Positions 27,744 to 37,045 are shown, counted from the first letter of the stretch. The stretch is 64,000 bases of DNA from Ignavibacteria bacterium (GCA_016929695.1 JAFGII010000054.1:1-64000), one strand, 5' to 3'. Translations and numbers: made by a program. Notes: generated from the sequence alone by a model not told the origin.

Positions 27744-28415
27744 ATGGGAATTTTAATTTCAGTTTCAATAATATTAATCTGGGCTGTGCACCTTATATAC
27801 AGCATTATGTATGTAGAGGTTGATTTTTCAAATCCTTTATTTTATATCCACATTTTGCTGCAGGGTTACCTTTTCACAGGATTATTCATAACCGCACACG
27901 ATGCAATGCACAGGACAGTATCGAGAAATAAAAGGATTAACAATGCTATCGGAAGGACATCGGCATTTCTATTTGCAGGATTTTCATACAAGAAATTGCT
28001 GAAGAACCATCATTTACACCACAAGCATCCCTGCACAGAAGAAGACCCTGACTACTGCACAAAATCACAGAACTTTTTCATCTGGTTTTTCACATTCTTT
28101 TTCAGATATATCACGCTTACACAAATAATAATAATCGCAATTATTTTCAATCTATTGAGTTTTATAAACGGCGAAACCCCTGTCTGGTTTTATTTTGTAA
28201 TTCCTTCATTCATCGGAACATTTCAGTTATTTTATTTCGGCACTTATCTCACTCACAGAAAACCACACACTCCCGAAATGATGCCCTATCACGCCCGAAC
28301 GCTTAAGAAAAATCATTTTTTGGCAATGCTGACATGTTATTTTTTCGGATATCATTACGAGCATCATTCAAAACCGTATATACAATGGTGGCAATTATAC
28401 AAAACGAAAGTTTAA
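27744..28415 (+). CDS. CrtW-like beta-carotene ketolase / membrane fatty-acid-desaturase-family oxygenase
   Basis: 223 residues with four or so membrane helices and the three histidine clusters of membrane di-iron oxygenases: AHDAMHR (H52, H56), HHLHHKH (89-95) and GYHYEHH (202-208). The TAHDAMHRTVSR first box and YHYEHH last box fit the bacterial CrtW ketolase branch, which makes canthaxanthin or astaxanthin from beta-carotene. No other carotenoid gene is in the window, so a different lipid substrate cannot be excluded. The gene stands alone. Confidence 0.75.
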   Translation: MGILISVSIILIWAVHLIYSIMYVEVDFSNPLFYIHILLQGYLFTGLFITAHDAMHRTVSRNKRINNAIGRTSAFLFAGFSYKKLLKNHHLHHKHPCTEEDPDYCTKSQNFFIWFFTFFFRYITLTQIIIIAIIFNLLSFINGETPVWFYFVIPSFIGTFQLFYFGTYLTHRKPHTPEMMPYHARTLKKNHFLAMLTCYFFGYHYEHHSKPYIQWWQLYKTKV

Positions 28416-28427
28416 TAACGGCGGTTG

Positions 28428-28459
28428 TACCCTGCGTTCAACGAAGAGAACGCAGGGTA
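28428..28459. other. Strong stem-loop between convergent genes
   Basis: Arms TACCCTGCGTTC and GAACGCAGGGTA (12 bp, perfect) surround an 8-base loop. No T run follows on either strand. It lies between the CrtW-like and porin genes and may block transcription or protect mRNA 3' ends on both sides. Confidence 0.55.
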
Positions 28460-28487
28460 ACCAGAAAGAATAAAAATTTACTTTATA

Positions 28488-29711
28488 TTAGAAATTATAA
28501 ATAAAAGCCAATAAACCTCTTATATTCGTTACAGATTTAGTATTTTCAACTTTTCCTTTATCAGCATAATTAACCGTACCATAAGCGGCAGATGTAAATT
28601 CAAGTTCAGCGGCGATTTTTGTTTTTCCGGAAATAATTGCGAATCTCGGAGAGACTCTGAACAAATTATCAATATTTCCTCCTCTGCCGTAGAAAGCGGT
28701 AAAATTATCATCCGCACCGAGATTCATAGAAACTCCCGCAAAAATTCCCACTTCAATATTTTTCGTATATGAAATATCCGTCCAGGCGGAAACTGTGTTT
28801 ATGTTCGTATATGTTTCAATTCCCGTATTAGTATCGAGTGATTTAACGCCATAACCTCCCAGCATAGTCAGATCGGTCATATTTTGCCCGTACACCCCTT
28901 CAATTTTCCAGAGCACGTCATTGAATTTGAATTTTCCGAATACGAGAGCGGATAAACTTCCGACAGTTTCATCCGACTTATAATTTTTCGCCGTACTGAT
29001 ACGCGGGGCGAGCATTTTATAACCGCCGCCTAATCCAAAAGCATTATCCCCTGCTTCAAATCTTAACTGACCGTGAAGACCGGGAAGCACCGCATTTCTA
29101 AGATATTTAGAAGAAAACCCATCGGGACCATTGCTTTGAAAATCCCTTTGAGAATATGCAACTGCAGTAAAACTCAAATTATCAAATTTCTGTGTAAATC
29201 TAAGTTGCGGATTTCTTGCAAACGGCTGAAACGGAACGCCTGTATTGAAAGATATTGTACCCGGAAAGCAATCAACAATAAACATCGGATTCCAGAACTG
29301 ACCGGCAAGAAAAGAAGTATTAGTCCAGTCAAGTTTCACAAATGCGTGCCGCAGCCTGAGACCATTCACATCAGCATCAGAGGTACCGAAGAATTCTGCT
29401 TCAATCAAACCGGATGTTTTTGCATCAAGAAAATCGGGACCCGTAATTTTTCCTGTAACTCTTGTTTGAACCGAAAGAAAATTCAGATGAGGTTTAGCAT
29501 TAATATCCTCACCGTTTTTATCAAGCAATTCATTTTCCGGAAACAGCAAAAAATGCCCCTCGCGAATTGATGTTACCTGACGTGAATCAGCAAAAAAATC
29601 CGCTTTAACAAATCCCGAAAAAGAAATACCGAATTTGCCTTCCTGTTTATCCTGAGCGTACAGAGAAACAGATAAAAAAACTAAAAATCCGAGTAAAAAT
29701 ACTTTTCTCAT
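28488..29711 (-). CDS. Outer-membrane porin-like beta-barrel protein
   Basis: I start at the ATG at 29711 because it begins MRKVFLLGFLVFLSVSLYAQ, a clear signal peptide. An upstream in-frame ATG (29804) adds 31 residues that do not look like part of a secreted protein. The mature part alternates polar and aromatic residues throughout and ends in a terminal phenylalanine (FIYNF), as outer-membrane barrels do. It resembles DcaP/porin-type trimeric channels in length (407 residues). The substrate is unknown. Confidence 0.75.
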   Translation of the reverse strand: MRKVFLLGFLVFLSVSLYAQDKQEGKFGISFSGFVKADFFADSRQVTSIREGHFLLFPENELLDKNGEDINAKPHLNFLSVQTRVTGKITGPDFLDAKTSGLIEAEFFGTSDADVNGLRLRHAFVKLDWTNTSFLAGQFWNPMFIVDCFPGTISFNTGVPFQPFARNPQLRFTQKFDNLSFTAVAYSQRDFQSNGPDGFSSKYLRNAVLPGLHGQLRFEAGDNAFGLGGGYKMLAPRISTAKNYKSDETVGSLSALVFGKFKFNDVLWKIEGVYGQNMTDLTMLGGYGVKSLDTNTGIETYTNINTVSAWTDISYTKNIEVGIFAGVSMNLGADDNFTAFYGRGGNIDNLFRVSPRFAIISGKTKIAAELEFTSAAYGTVNYADKGKVENTKSVTNIRGLLAFIYNF

Positions 29712-29928
29712 AGTAATGACTGATTTATTTAATAAATTTGTACAATTTAACAATTTATTTTTCTCATAGAAATACAATTTTTTATAGAATCCGTAAAGCC
29801 TCAAATTTCGGGTTAAATATATGATTTTGAAAGTTCAATTCTGAACAATAAAAATCAAAAACTGATTTTATGAAAACAATACCAAATGATTGGAAAAGGA
29901 TTTACCAAGAAAAGCGGCATTGAAATTA

Positions 29929-30060
29929 ATGAGCATTGTTTATCATACTAAAGCGAGACTCCTATTGCAATTTCAGTTTAATAAATCGGGGCATAGAATG
30001 AGTTTTAAGGAAAAGGAATTTGAGAGGGTTTTTAAGGAGTATCGGCAAAAAGAAGTGTGA
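29929..30060 (+). CDS. Possible 43-residue basic ORF of unknown function
   Basis: The ORF lies in the 415-base gap between the porin and the exported protein. It is ATG-started and basic, ending KEKEFERVFKEYRQKEV. The frame stays open upstream to about 29890. There is no clear Shine-Dalgarno and no recognisable family. It could be a remnant of a longer gene. The rest of the gap shows nothing I can name. Confidence 0.2.
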   Translation: MSIVYHTKARLLLQFQFNKSGHRMSFKEKEFERVFKEYRQKEV

Positions 30061-30126
30061 TAATATTTATATTTAATAAATTTTTCTAAATGATTAGATT
30101 GAAATAAGAAAATAAAAATAATTAAA

Positions 30127-30594
30127 ATGAATAATAAATATTTTAAGCCATTATTAGGATGTTTCCTTTTTCTTACAATTGTTTGCAATTCAGGAAATCT
30201 ATTATCACAGGAAATAAATTTAGATGAAACAGTAAAATACATTAACAACAGAATAAATTTAAACATTAATCACAAAGAAATATTTGAGATAAGTGAATAC
30301 GGTGATACGAAACTTACAATCATAAATGAGGGCGACACCCTGAAGCAAATTGTAAAATTTAATTTAAATGATATTGATGAAATTACATATTTAGAGGACA
30401 AAAATTATTTTTATTGTACAAGATTATCCTGTGCATCCGGAAAGTGCATTAAATTTTACAGTTCCGGTGATATAAGAAATTATACCAGCTGGGAATTCTG
30501 GTCATTTTGCAATAATACCGAATCAGACGCCAAAGCATTAGTCAAAGCATTTAATCACTTAAAATCATTAATTAAGACTGATCCGTTTAAATAA
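30127..30594 (+). CDS. Hypothetical exported protein
   Basis: 155 residues beginning with a signal peptide (MNNKYFKPLLGCFLFLTIVCNSGNLLSQ). The short mature domain contains two close cysteines (YCTRLSCASGKC near 99-110) and a later FCNN, which could form disulfides. I do not recognise the family. It sits alone between the porin and tRNA-Ser, and the 270 bases after it hold no supported gene. Confidence 0.6.
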   Translation: MNNKYFKPLLGCFLFLTIVCNSGNLLSQEINLDETVKYINNRINLNINHKEIFEISEYGDTKLTIINEGDTLKQIVKFNLNDIDEITYLEDKNYFYCTRLSCASGKCIKFYSSGDIRNYTSWEFWSFCNNTESDAKALVKAFNHLKSLIKTDPFK

Positions 30595-30827
30595 AGAAAA
30601 GATTTGTTCGGAGGGTTGTAATTACAAATTTTTTTTGCATAAATACTTTACCCTTCGCGGTTTAATATTCCGGAAAAATTATACGAATCAGAAATTAAGA
30701 ATTTCAAATCCTGAATGAGAAGGATAAGAAAGATTTAAGCGGGATGAAATTCACAGTCGCCTTGACGAAACGATGAGATGCAGAGCGAACAGAGAGATAG
30801 TAGTTAGCAGTATAAGTCAGTTATAAA

Positions 30828-30860
30828 ATCTAAAAAATAAAAAAGGCTCTTAAAGAGCCT
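30828..30860 (-). terminator. Rho-independent terminator of tRNA-Ser
   Basis: On the minus strand, arms AAGGCTCTT and AAGAGCCTT meet with almost no loop and are followed by TTTTATTTTTT. It lies 7 bases beyond the tRNA 3' end. Confidence 0.75.
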
Positions 30861-30866
30861 TATAAT

Positions 30867-30955
30867 GCGGAAGGGGCGAGATTCGAACTCGCGGTACAGT
30901 ATTCCCGTACGACGGTTTAGCAAACCGTTGGTTTCAGCCACTCACCCACCCTTCC
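30867..30955 (-). tRNA. tRNA-Ser (anticodon GCU)
   Basis: The reverse complement folds as a class II tRNA. The acceptor is GGAAGGG / CCCTTCC with discriminator G. The anticodon stem-loop ACGGTTTGCTAAACCGT carries GCT. There is a long variable arm, and the T arm is GCGAGTTCGAATCTCGC. CCA is not encoded (GCA follows), so the CCA-adding enzyme must complete it. Confidence 0.95.
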
Positions 30956-30970
30956 GGACAGATGCTGAAA

Positions 30971-30976
30971 ATTATA
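30971..30976 (-). promoter_or_regulatory. Putative -10 element of tRNA-Ser
   Basis: TATAAT on the minus strand ends 15 bases before the tRNA 5' end. An upstream TTTACA is 14 bases away, which is short for a -35, so only the -10 is proposed. Confidence 0.35.
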
Positions 30977-31073
30977 AGAACATAATTTTTTGTAAAATAC
31001 AAAAATAAATAAAAATAAAATACAATAAAATTTTTCCGGCAGGTTATATTGGAGAATGTATTTTTTAGTTCCG

Positions 31074-31102
31074 AGAGTCCCCCGATAAATCGGTGAGACT
31101 CT
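31074..31102. repeat. Imperfect palindrome in the tRNA-Ser/methyltransferase gap
   Basis: Outer arms AGAGTC/GACTCT and inner arms CCGAT/ATCGG form a two-part hairpin. A second short palindrome ACCCC-GTT-GGGGT with a T-rich tail lies at 31144-31159. The 297-base gap holds no supported gene besides these. Confidence 0.45.
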
Positions 31103-31252
31103 ACGGTACGGTTACAATTTTTTATTTTATTCCGAAATATGTCACCCCGTTGGGGTTTTATTTATATAAGTTTCATCCTATATGATTTTTTCTTGCTGTT
31201 AAACTTAAGAACTTTTTAATTAATTTTGCGTAACATAGTCGTACATTAATAT

Positions 31253-31896
31253 ATGAAACTTTACCGGATTAACGATTTAACGAAAAAGGCATATGATAAA
31301 ACAGCGGAGAAGTATCATAATTATTTTAAAGATGAAATCAGACAAAAGAAATATGACAGAATAATAATGGATAAATTTGCAAGTATGCTCTCCGATTGCA
31401 CTTCTGTATGCGATACTGGATGCGGTCCTTCCTGCCAGTACGGAAAATATCTTTACGAAAAAGGTTTCAGTGTTACGGGTATTGACATTTCGGATAAATG
31501 CATAGAGATGGCTGCTTTAAATAACCCGAAAATCAATTTAGCGTTATGGATATGATGAAAACGGATTTTTCAGATAACATTTTTGGCGGTATTATTTCAT
31601 TTTATTCGATTGTATATACTCCGAAAAAATATATAGACAGAATATTCAGGGAATTCTACAGGATATTGCGTCACGGAGGAAAACTGCTTGTTACAGTTAA
31701 AAAGGGAGAGTCCGAAGGAATTACAGATGATGCATGGTATGAAGGCAACGAGGTATATTTCAGTTATTTCCTTGAAGATGAGATAAAAGGATTTTTTAAA
31801 AACAATAAATTCGAATTAGATTTTTTCGATGTCAGAAAACCGTATGATTTTGAGATGAACGTCGAAAGAATTTATGCGATTGGAACGAAAAAATAA
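31253..31896 (+). pseudogene. Class I SAM-dependent methyltransferase, frameshifted
   Basis: Two overlapping frames encode successive parts of one methyltransferase. Frame 1 (31253-31555) has VCDTGCGPSCQYGKYLYEKGFSVTGIDIS, which is SAM motif I and the acidic strand 2 end. Frame 2 (31546-31896) has MDMMKTDFSDNIFGGIISFYSIVYT and YRILRHGGKLLVTV. The shift is -1, and adding one T to the TTT at 31537-31539 would give an unbroken ORF reading NFSVMDMM. So it is either a one-base deletion or an assembly error. The substrate is unknown. The gene is 5 bases before the DHCW cupin gene. Confidence 0.8.
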
Positions 31897-31901
31897 AATA
31901 T

Positions 31902-32252
31902 ATGGATAACAAAAACATTCCTTTCCGGAGGATTGACTGGACGACGGTTCCTAAAACGGAACACAGGGGAGATACAGGTACATCATTCTGGCAGACACTC
32001 GAATATTCCGGTTTGCGAATCAGGATAGTGGAATATACAAAAGATTATGTTGCCGACCACTGGTGTCAGAAAGGACATATCGTTCATTGTCTTGAAGGTG
32101 AATTTACGAGCGAATCGCAAGAAGGTAAAGAAATAACTATGAATAAAGGTATGACGTATGTTGTATCGGATAATTTAAGTTCACACCGTTCTGTGAGTGA
32201 AAACGGTGCAGTGCTGTTGATTATTGACGGAGATTTTTTGAAGTTGAAATGA
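31902..32252 (+). CDS. DHCW-motif cupin-fold protein
   Basis: A 116-residue small cupin with the diagnostic DHWCQKGH segment (near 52-59), that is YVADHWCQKGHIVHCLEGEF, followed by SSHRSVSENGAVLLIID. Members are small metal-binding barrels of unknown substrate, often annotated only by this motif. The start is an ATG 5 bases after the frameshifted methyltransferase, so the two probably form one transcript. Confidence 0.8.
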   Translation: MDNKNIPFRRIDWTTVPKTEHRGDTGTSFWQTLEYSGLRIRIVEYTKDYVADHWCQKGHIVHCLEGEFTSESQEGKEITMNKGMTYVVSDNLSSHRSVSENGAVLLIIDGDFLKLK

Positions 32253-32283
32253 CGGACAGTTTTTCTTTTTTATACATGGAATT

Positions 32284-32312
32284 ACCTTCCTAAGCCGGAG
32301 CTTGGGAAGGAG
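32284..32312. repeat. Interspersed palindrome family A, copy 1
   Basis: CTTCCTAAG and CTTGGGAAG arms around CCGGAG form a stem with one mismatch. The same core with small changes occurs at 46628-46656. A second palindrome type, TCCCGAGTGCCCGGGA at 32338-32353, matches 37208-37223. Confidence 0.5.
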
Positions 32313-32383
32313 TTTTGTTAACGTTGCCAAAACGGAGTCCCGAGTGCCCGGGATAGACATTGAGAAAGAGCGTAATAAAATAA

Positions 32384-32965
32384 ATAAAAATATTTATCAA
32401 AAAAGAAAATAAAAACAGAGTTTGCCCAGTTGAAAACGCAAAAGGTCTGGATAATTTTTTAAGAAAGATTCATCAGAATCCAAAAAAGATATTGAAAGGT
32501 CATATCAAAGAAGGAATGTCTGTAATTGATTTTGGATGCGGACCGGGATATTTCACGATGGAAATTGCCCGGATGCTGAATAATTCGGGGAAAGTAATTG
32601 CCGCCGATTTACAGGACGGAATGCTTGATATTGTAAGAAATAAAATCAACGGAAGCGGTTTCGAAAATATAATTGAATTACATAAATGCGGCGAGGATAA
32701 TACGGGCATCAATGAAAAAGCCGATTTCGTTTTTGCATTTTATGTCGTGCATGAAGTACCGAATCATGATAATTTTTTTAATGAGATTTATTCTCTGTTA
32801 AATGCAGTCGGAAAATTTTATATAGTTGAGCCGAATTTCCACGTATCAAAAAGTGAATTTGAGGAGATGATTAATAAATTGAAGAGTTTTAGATTTGAAA
32901 TAATTGACAGACCGAAAATATTTTTCAGCAGAGCGGTATTGGTGGGGAAGACCGGGAATGTGTAA
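32384..32965 (+). pseudogene. Class I SAM-dependent methyltransferase whose start codon is missing
   Basis: The domain VIDFGCGPGYFTMEIARML with strand-2 VIAADLQDGMLDIV and VFAFYVVHEVPNHDNFF is a clear small methyltransferase. The first TTG (32492) would remove the conserved start of this family. Upstream in-frame codons from about 32417 read NRVCPVENAKGLDNFLRKI, like the usual CPVEHAGxLDN N-terminus. No ATG, GTG or TTG lies between the stop at 32381 and 32492; only ATA or ATC codons do. It is either translated from TTG in shortened form, uses a rare start, or is decaying. Confidence 0.65.
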
Positions 32966-32984
32966 ATGATTTGTTTAAATTTTG

Positions 32985-33175
32985 AATTATGAATTTTGAA
33001 TTATACCGTTAACTTTCATATTCTGCGAAAACCGGCAAGTTTTTTATTAGACCGCGGAATAGCGGAATCTCGCAGATAACAAGTATTACGTGTCACTTGC
33101 CGCGGCGAACGGATGAACACGGAATTTAATTATTAAAACAAGCATTTTGGTTCCGGCTATGCCAGATTATGAATC
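32985..33175. repeat. Dispersed degenerate intergenic repeat, copy 2
   Basis: It contains TTTTGAATTATG-like repeats, TTCTGCGAAAACCGGCAAG, CAGATAACAAGTATTACGTG and GGTTCCGGCT...TTATGAAT, in the same order as the copies at 19624 and 37192. It fills the gap between the start-less methyltransferase and the metallopeptidase. Confidence 0.5.
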
Positions 33176-33204
33176 TTATCCGTGAAAACGGATATGTAAG
33201 GTTC

Positions 33205-35256
33205 TTATTTTACTTTTTTTAAGGCTTCGTCCACGGCGTGGAGAAGCGGGTTTACGGAGATATTTGAGCCAACTGCATTATGCATCCAGACCTGCGGGAT
33301 AATATTTCCGGCGGCGCACATTCTCTGCATTTCGGGACCGACGGTTTTATCTTTCAGGTAATCTTCTATCTGGAACTGTATGAGATGACCGAGCGCATAA
33401 TTCGGCAGATAAAGCGGATTATCTATCATATGTGAATAAATTCCGAGCAGAATCACATCTTTAATTCCGAATACATCCGCATAATATTTATTCCAGACAT
33501 CCTTTGCAATATTAATCACTGCTTCTTTAAGTTCGGCAGGTGTGCAGTCGGGATGAGCGTACATCCAGTTCCACACTTTCATATCAACCATAGAGACGCC
33601 CATTATTTCATAAGTGCTCCAGAATATATCGAGTGCTTTTAAATCTTCCGCGAGGGGGTCTTCATTTTTTATTCCCAGCAATTCAAGGTCTCTCGCCTGA
33701 AATACAAATGCAAACGCTTCAGTAAAACTCGTATTCGGCACGCCGTTAAGAGTGTAATAATCCATCTTATAGAGCGTGAGCGTCTGCTCAACACAATGTC
33801 CGAGTTCGTGAACGGCAATATTAAATCCCTTGTAGGTCATACCGTCTTTTCCTATTCTTGTACGAAGTCTTGCCTTGAATTCCTTAATGGCTGCTCCGAT
33901 TGCGTGACCAGCGCCCCTTGAATTATCAACTCTGATTTTCTCTGCAACATATTCAGCGATTTCATCACTGAATCCGAGTTTCAGCATAATATTATCAATA
34001 TCATTTTCAAATGCTTCGACATCCGGATATTTTGCTTTAACAATTTTATCGAGTTCCGCTTCATCAATTTTCGATTTCGATTTAAAACCCGTAAACCAAA
34101 TATCAAACGGTCTTAAATCCCTGCCGAGTTTCGATTTCACCAATTGAGCAACTTTTTTAACCTGCGGAGATTTGAGCATTTCATCGAACATATCTTCAAC
34201 TTCCTTTTCCGATACTTCCCTGCCGAGGTCAAAACTTCTCTTCATATGCGTATTGAGTCCCGGATAATAATCATCAAGCAGTTTATTTGTTTTGAAATTA
34301 TTTAAAAACATTTCATACCTTGTATCCTGTTCTCTGACGGCATTTATAACTTCGGTTCCGTTTTTATATAGTTTATTGCTGTACGGATTCCACAGGTATT
34401 GATCGCTATTCACAACATTTTCCGGAATTTCCTGTCTGATTATTCTCTGCATAACCTGATATATCATTTCCTGCTTCGGCAAATCGCCTTCGTTTGCGTA
34501 TCTCGCCTTCAGTTCATCCCTTAAGCCCCAGTGTGAAATCAGTTTCAGACCTTCGGGGAAATGCGTTTTCATTTCATCATCAACAAGTTTGTTCATTACT
34601 ATATTGTAATTCGATATATAATTATCTCCCGAAGTATAAGCATCGTTCACTTTCTGGTTAATATCGGCGGGAACGCGTGCATTGAACATCGAGGCGAGCC
34701 TGGCGTAAGCCCATTCCTGCCTGTTCCAGTTCATTCCCAGCTGTGTTCTTTCCTCAAGAGAGTATCTTGGAAAATTCAGCAGAACAATAAATGCGTATTT
34801 ATTTTTAAACAAGTCATCTGTTAAATGTGCTGAAGGATTGAAACTTCCCATAATTAAATCCACCGGTTTAATATCCCCCATTTCAAGGTCGAGCGGCTGG
34901 CGGAGTTTAATACTCATTTCGGTAAAATATCCGAATGTAATTTCGTTAAAAAATTCAATCCTGTCGTAAAGCGACTCAAGTTGAACGCCGGAAGCAGTGA
35001 AATTATCCCTGCAGAATTTCACATATTCTTCCGCAGTGCCGTCTTCTTCAAGCCAGAATTCAGCAACCTGATTAATCCCTTTTTCAATTCTGAATTTTTC
35101 CGCTTCGCCGTATTTGGCAATCAGCAGATTCATTGCTTCTTTTTTTGAAGCGTCGTCAACAATTGTTTTCCGTTCCTGTGACTGTAAGTCTTCCATAAAT
35201 AATGTTATTATTGATAATAAAATAACGAAAATGAATTTAAAAATTTTTGTGCTCAT
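33205..35256 (-). CDS. Secreted zinc metallopeptidase (HExxH, M3-like)
   Basis: 683 residues starting with a signal peptide (MSTKIFKFIFVILLSIITLF, ending near SQ at residue 26). The zinc motif HELGH is at 483-487 and a downstream NTSFTEAFAF supplies the likely third ligand glutamate, a gluzincin arrangement as in the M3 family. Most of the protein is helical. It is probably periplasmic or surface-exposed and degrades peptides. The downstream-facing neighbour is an aminotransferase, 4 bases upstream on the same strand. Confidence 0.75.
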   Translation of the reverse strand: MSTKIFKFIFVILLSIITLFMEDLQSQERKTIVDDASKKEAMNLLIAKYGEAEKFRIEKGINQVAEFWLEEDGTAEEYVKFCRDNFTASGVQLESLYDRIEFFNEITFGYFTEMSIKLRQPLDLEMGDIKPVDLIMGSFNPSAHLTDDLFKNKYAFIVLLNFPRYSLEERTQLGMNWNRQEWAYARLASMFNARVPADINQKVNDAYTSGDNYISNYNIVMNKLVDDEMKTHFPEGLKLISHWGLRDELKARYANEGDLPKQEMIYQVMQRIIRQEIPENVVNSDQYLWNPYSNKLYKNGTEVINAVREQDTRYEMFLNNFKTNKLLDDYYPGLNTHMKRSFDLGREVSEKEVEDMFDEMLKSPQVKKVAQLVKSKLGRDLRPFDIWFTGFKSKSKIDEAELDKIVKAKYPDVEAFENDIDNIMLKLGFSDEIAEYVAEKIRVDNSRGAGHAIGAAIKEFKARLRTRIGKDGMTYKGFNIAVHELGHCVEQTLTLYKMDYYTLNGVPNTSFTEAFAFVFQARDLELLGIKNEDPLAEDLKALDIFWSTYEIMGVSMVDMKVWNWMYAHPDCTPAELKEAVINIAKDVWNKYYADVFGIKDVILLGIYSHMIDNPLYLPNYALGHLIQFQIEDYLKDKTVGPEMQRMCAAGNIIPQVWMHNAVGSNISVNPLLHAVDEALKKVK

Positions 35257-35260
35257 ATAT

Positions 35261-36457
35261 TTATTTTAAAATATTTTTCAATGACGAAATTAAATATTCA
35301 TACTGTTCAAAAGTATTATATGCCTGTGCAGAAATCCTTAGAAGCCTGTCCGGGGCTTTCTCCCAGTAACTCACCATAACTTCAATATTGTATTTAAAGA
35401 ACAAAGTTTCCTGCAGTTGACTTCTCTGATTGATTGTATCAGATTTAATCATATCATCCTTGAAAAACGGAATTCCGTAAATCGAGCCGGTCATTTCTTC
35501 AGGATAGGGCATCGGAATTTCAAATTCTTCGCATATCATTTCAGCCACATTATAAACGAGTTCGCTGTTCCTCTTCATAAGACCCTGAATGCCGTTTTCA
35601 TTCAGAGAATTTAAAAATTCAATTGCAAAAGGAATAGTCAAAACGGCACTCGTATCAAGTGTACCCTGCCACGAAAATTCAAGTTGAAAATCGTTTTTAT
35701 ACCTGCCTTTTTCGAGTGAAATTCGGCTTGTTACAAGCGGATGGATTTTATTTTGATTTTTTTTCTTTACGTAAAGCAATGCAGAGCCTTTCGGAGTGCA
35801 GAGCCATTTATGGCAATTGCCCGTGTAATAATCAGGATTTACTTCTGAAATATTCAGCGGGAACATACCCGGAGCGTGCGCACCGTCTATGAGAATCTCG
35901 ACTCCCCTATTGTGCAGTTCTTCCGTTATTTCTTTAACGGGAAAAATCATACCCGGAAGCGACGAGATGTGGTCAAGCAGCACAATTTTAGTTTTTTCAT
36001 TTACACCTTCAAGTATTTGATTAATGATTTCTTCTTTACCTGTAACAGGCAGTTTAATTATAACTTCTTTGAATCCTACTCCTATTGTCTCATTCAAGAA
36101 GATTATTGTATTTCTGCAGGCAGGATAAATCTGATTAGTAAAGAGGATTTCATCATCGGGTTTTAAATCGAGGGATTTCAAAACCGTGTTAACACCTATA
36201 GTAGCATTCTGAACAAAAACGAGGTCTTCCGCATCGCATCCCGTAAATTCTGCCAGAGCAGATTGTGATTTCAGGTAATCATTCTCATATTCCCTTAGGA
36301 AATATCTCAGCGGCTCGGTCTCAAGTTTTTTCCTGAATCTAATTTGTTCATCGAGTATGGGTATCGGACAGGCGCCAAAGGAACCGTGATTAAGAAAAAT
36401 AATATTCTTATCCAGCATCCATAAATCCGCAACATCTGAATATCCGTTGTTAAGCAT
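35261..36457 (-). CDS. Class V aminotransferase-fold PLP enzyme (isopenicillin-N-epimerase-like)
   Basis: 398 residues. FLNHGSFGACPIPILDEQ at the N-terminus, VLLDHISSLPGMIFPVKEI, LIDGAHAPGMFPLNI and the PLP-lysine segment TGNCHKWLCTPKGSALLYV match the class V group containing isopenicillin N epimerase-like and cysteine-desulfurase-like enzymes. No NRPS or beta-lactam gene is near, so the substrate is unknown. It precedes the metallopeptidase by 4 bases, suggesting a two-gene unit. Confidence 0.82.
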   Translation of the reverse strand: MLNNGYSDVADLWMLDKNIIFLNHGSFGACPIPILDEQIRFRKKLETEPLRYFLREYENDYLKSQSALAEFTGCDAEDLVFVQNATIGVNTVLKSLDLKPDDEILFTNQIYPACRNTIIFLNETIGVGFKEVIIKLPVTGKEEIINQILEGVNEKTKIVLLDHISSLPGMIFPVKEITEELHNRGVEILIDGAHAPGMFPLNISEVNPDYYTGNCHKWLCTPKGSALLYVKKKNQNKIHPLVTSRISLEKGRYKNDFQLEFSWQGTLDTSAVLTIPFAIEFLNSLNENGIQGLMKRNSELVYNVAEMICEEFEIPMPYPEEMTGSIYGIPFFKDDMIKSDTINQRSQLQETLFFKYNIEVMVSYWEKAPDRLLRISAQAYNTFEQYEYLISSLKNILK

Positions 36458-36634
36458 TTCTATTGTTATAATTTTTTACCGGACAGTTTTTTATTTTTAT
36501 TCCGGGGGTTTTATATAACTCATTTTCCTCGGCAAATGTATCAGTTGCAATAATTATTACTTGTTTCAGGAATTTAGACCTGAAATAAGTCAGAAAACAA
36601 ATTTTATGAGAAACTCCCGACAATTAAAAAGCAA

Positions 36635-37045
36635 TTATTCCTGCATTAATTTGATTAAGCGTATAAGGCACTTCCTCGTTTCCTTGATTTCCTTCGCATT
36701 TAACTTCGATATTATTTTATTTTCACATCCTTCGATTATCTCATTAATTTTCTGTTTAGCTTTTATTCCTTCTATGGTAAGGGAAATTATACTGCACCTT
36801 TTATCACTCTTAAGTTTTTCCTCCTTAAAGTATCCTTTGGAAAGCAGTTTATTAATCACCCTGCTGCCTCTTGAAATAGAAAGTCCCATTTTACCCGAAA
36901 GGGAGTGGCAGGTAATTTTTTCTCCTTTATCCAGCGACATTATTCCGTTGAATTCGGCGGGTGAAAGTTTAATATCATCCCTGATTCTTTCATCATTAAG
37001 GATACAGGAATTTTTCAGTAGTGTAATTGCTTCTAATATTTTCAT
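36635..37045 (-). CDS. MarR-family transcriptional regulator
   Basis: 136 residues with a winged helix-turn-helix: LSPAEFNGIMSL, then ITCHSLSGKMGLSISRGSRVINKLLSKGYFKEEKLKSDKRCSIISLTIEG, which is the MarR recognition helix and wing. MarR proteins sense small ligands and repress adjacent genes. The neighbours are the aminotransferase (177 bases downstream on the same strand) and a repeat-rich gap. The target is not evident. Confidence 0.82.
   Translation of the reverse strand: MKILEAITLLKNSCILNDERIRDDIKLSPAEFNGIMSLDKGEKITCHSLSGKMGLSISRGSRVINKLLSKGYFKEEKLKSDKRCSIISLTIEGIKAKQKINEIIEGCENKIISKLNAKEIKETRKCLIRLIKLMQE

Noticed and set aside
29073-29570. 165-codon plus frame opposite the porin gene
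   Set aside because: It is the antisense shadow of a gene with a clear signal peptide and barrel pattern.
30595-30830. Possible gene remnant ending LSGMKFTVALTKR before tRNA-Ser
   Set aside because: The open stretch is only about 25 codons and matches no family I know.
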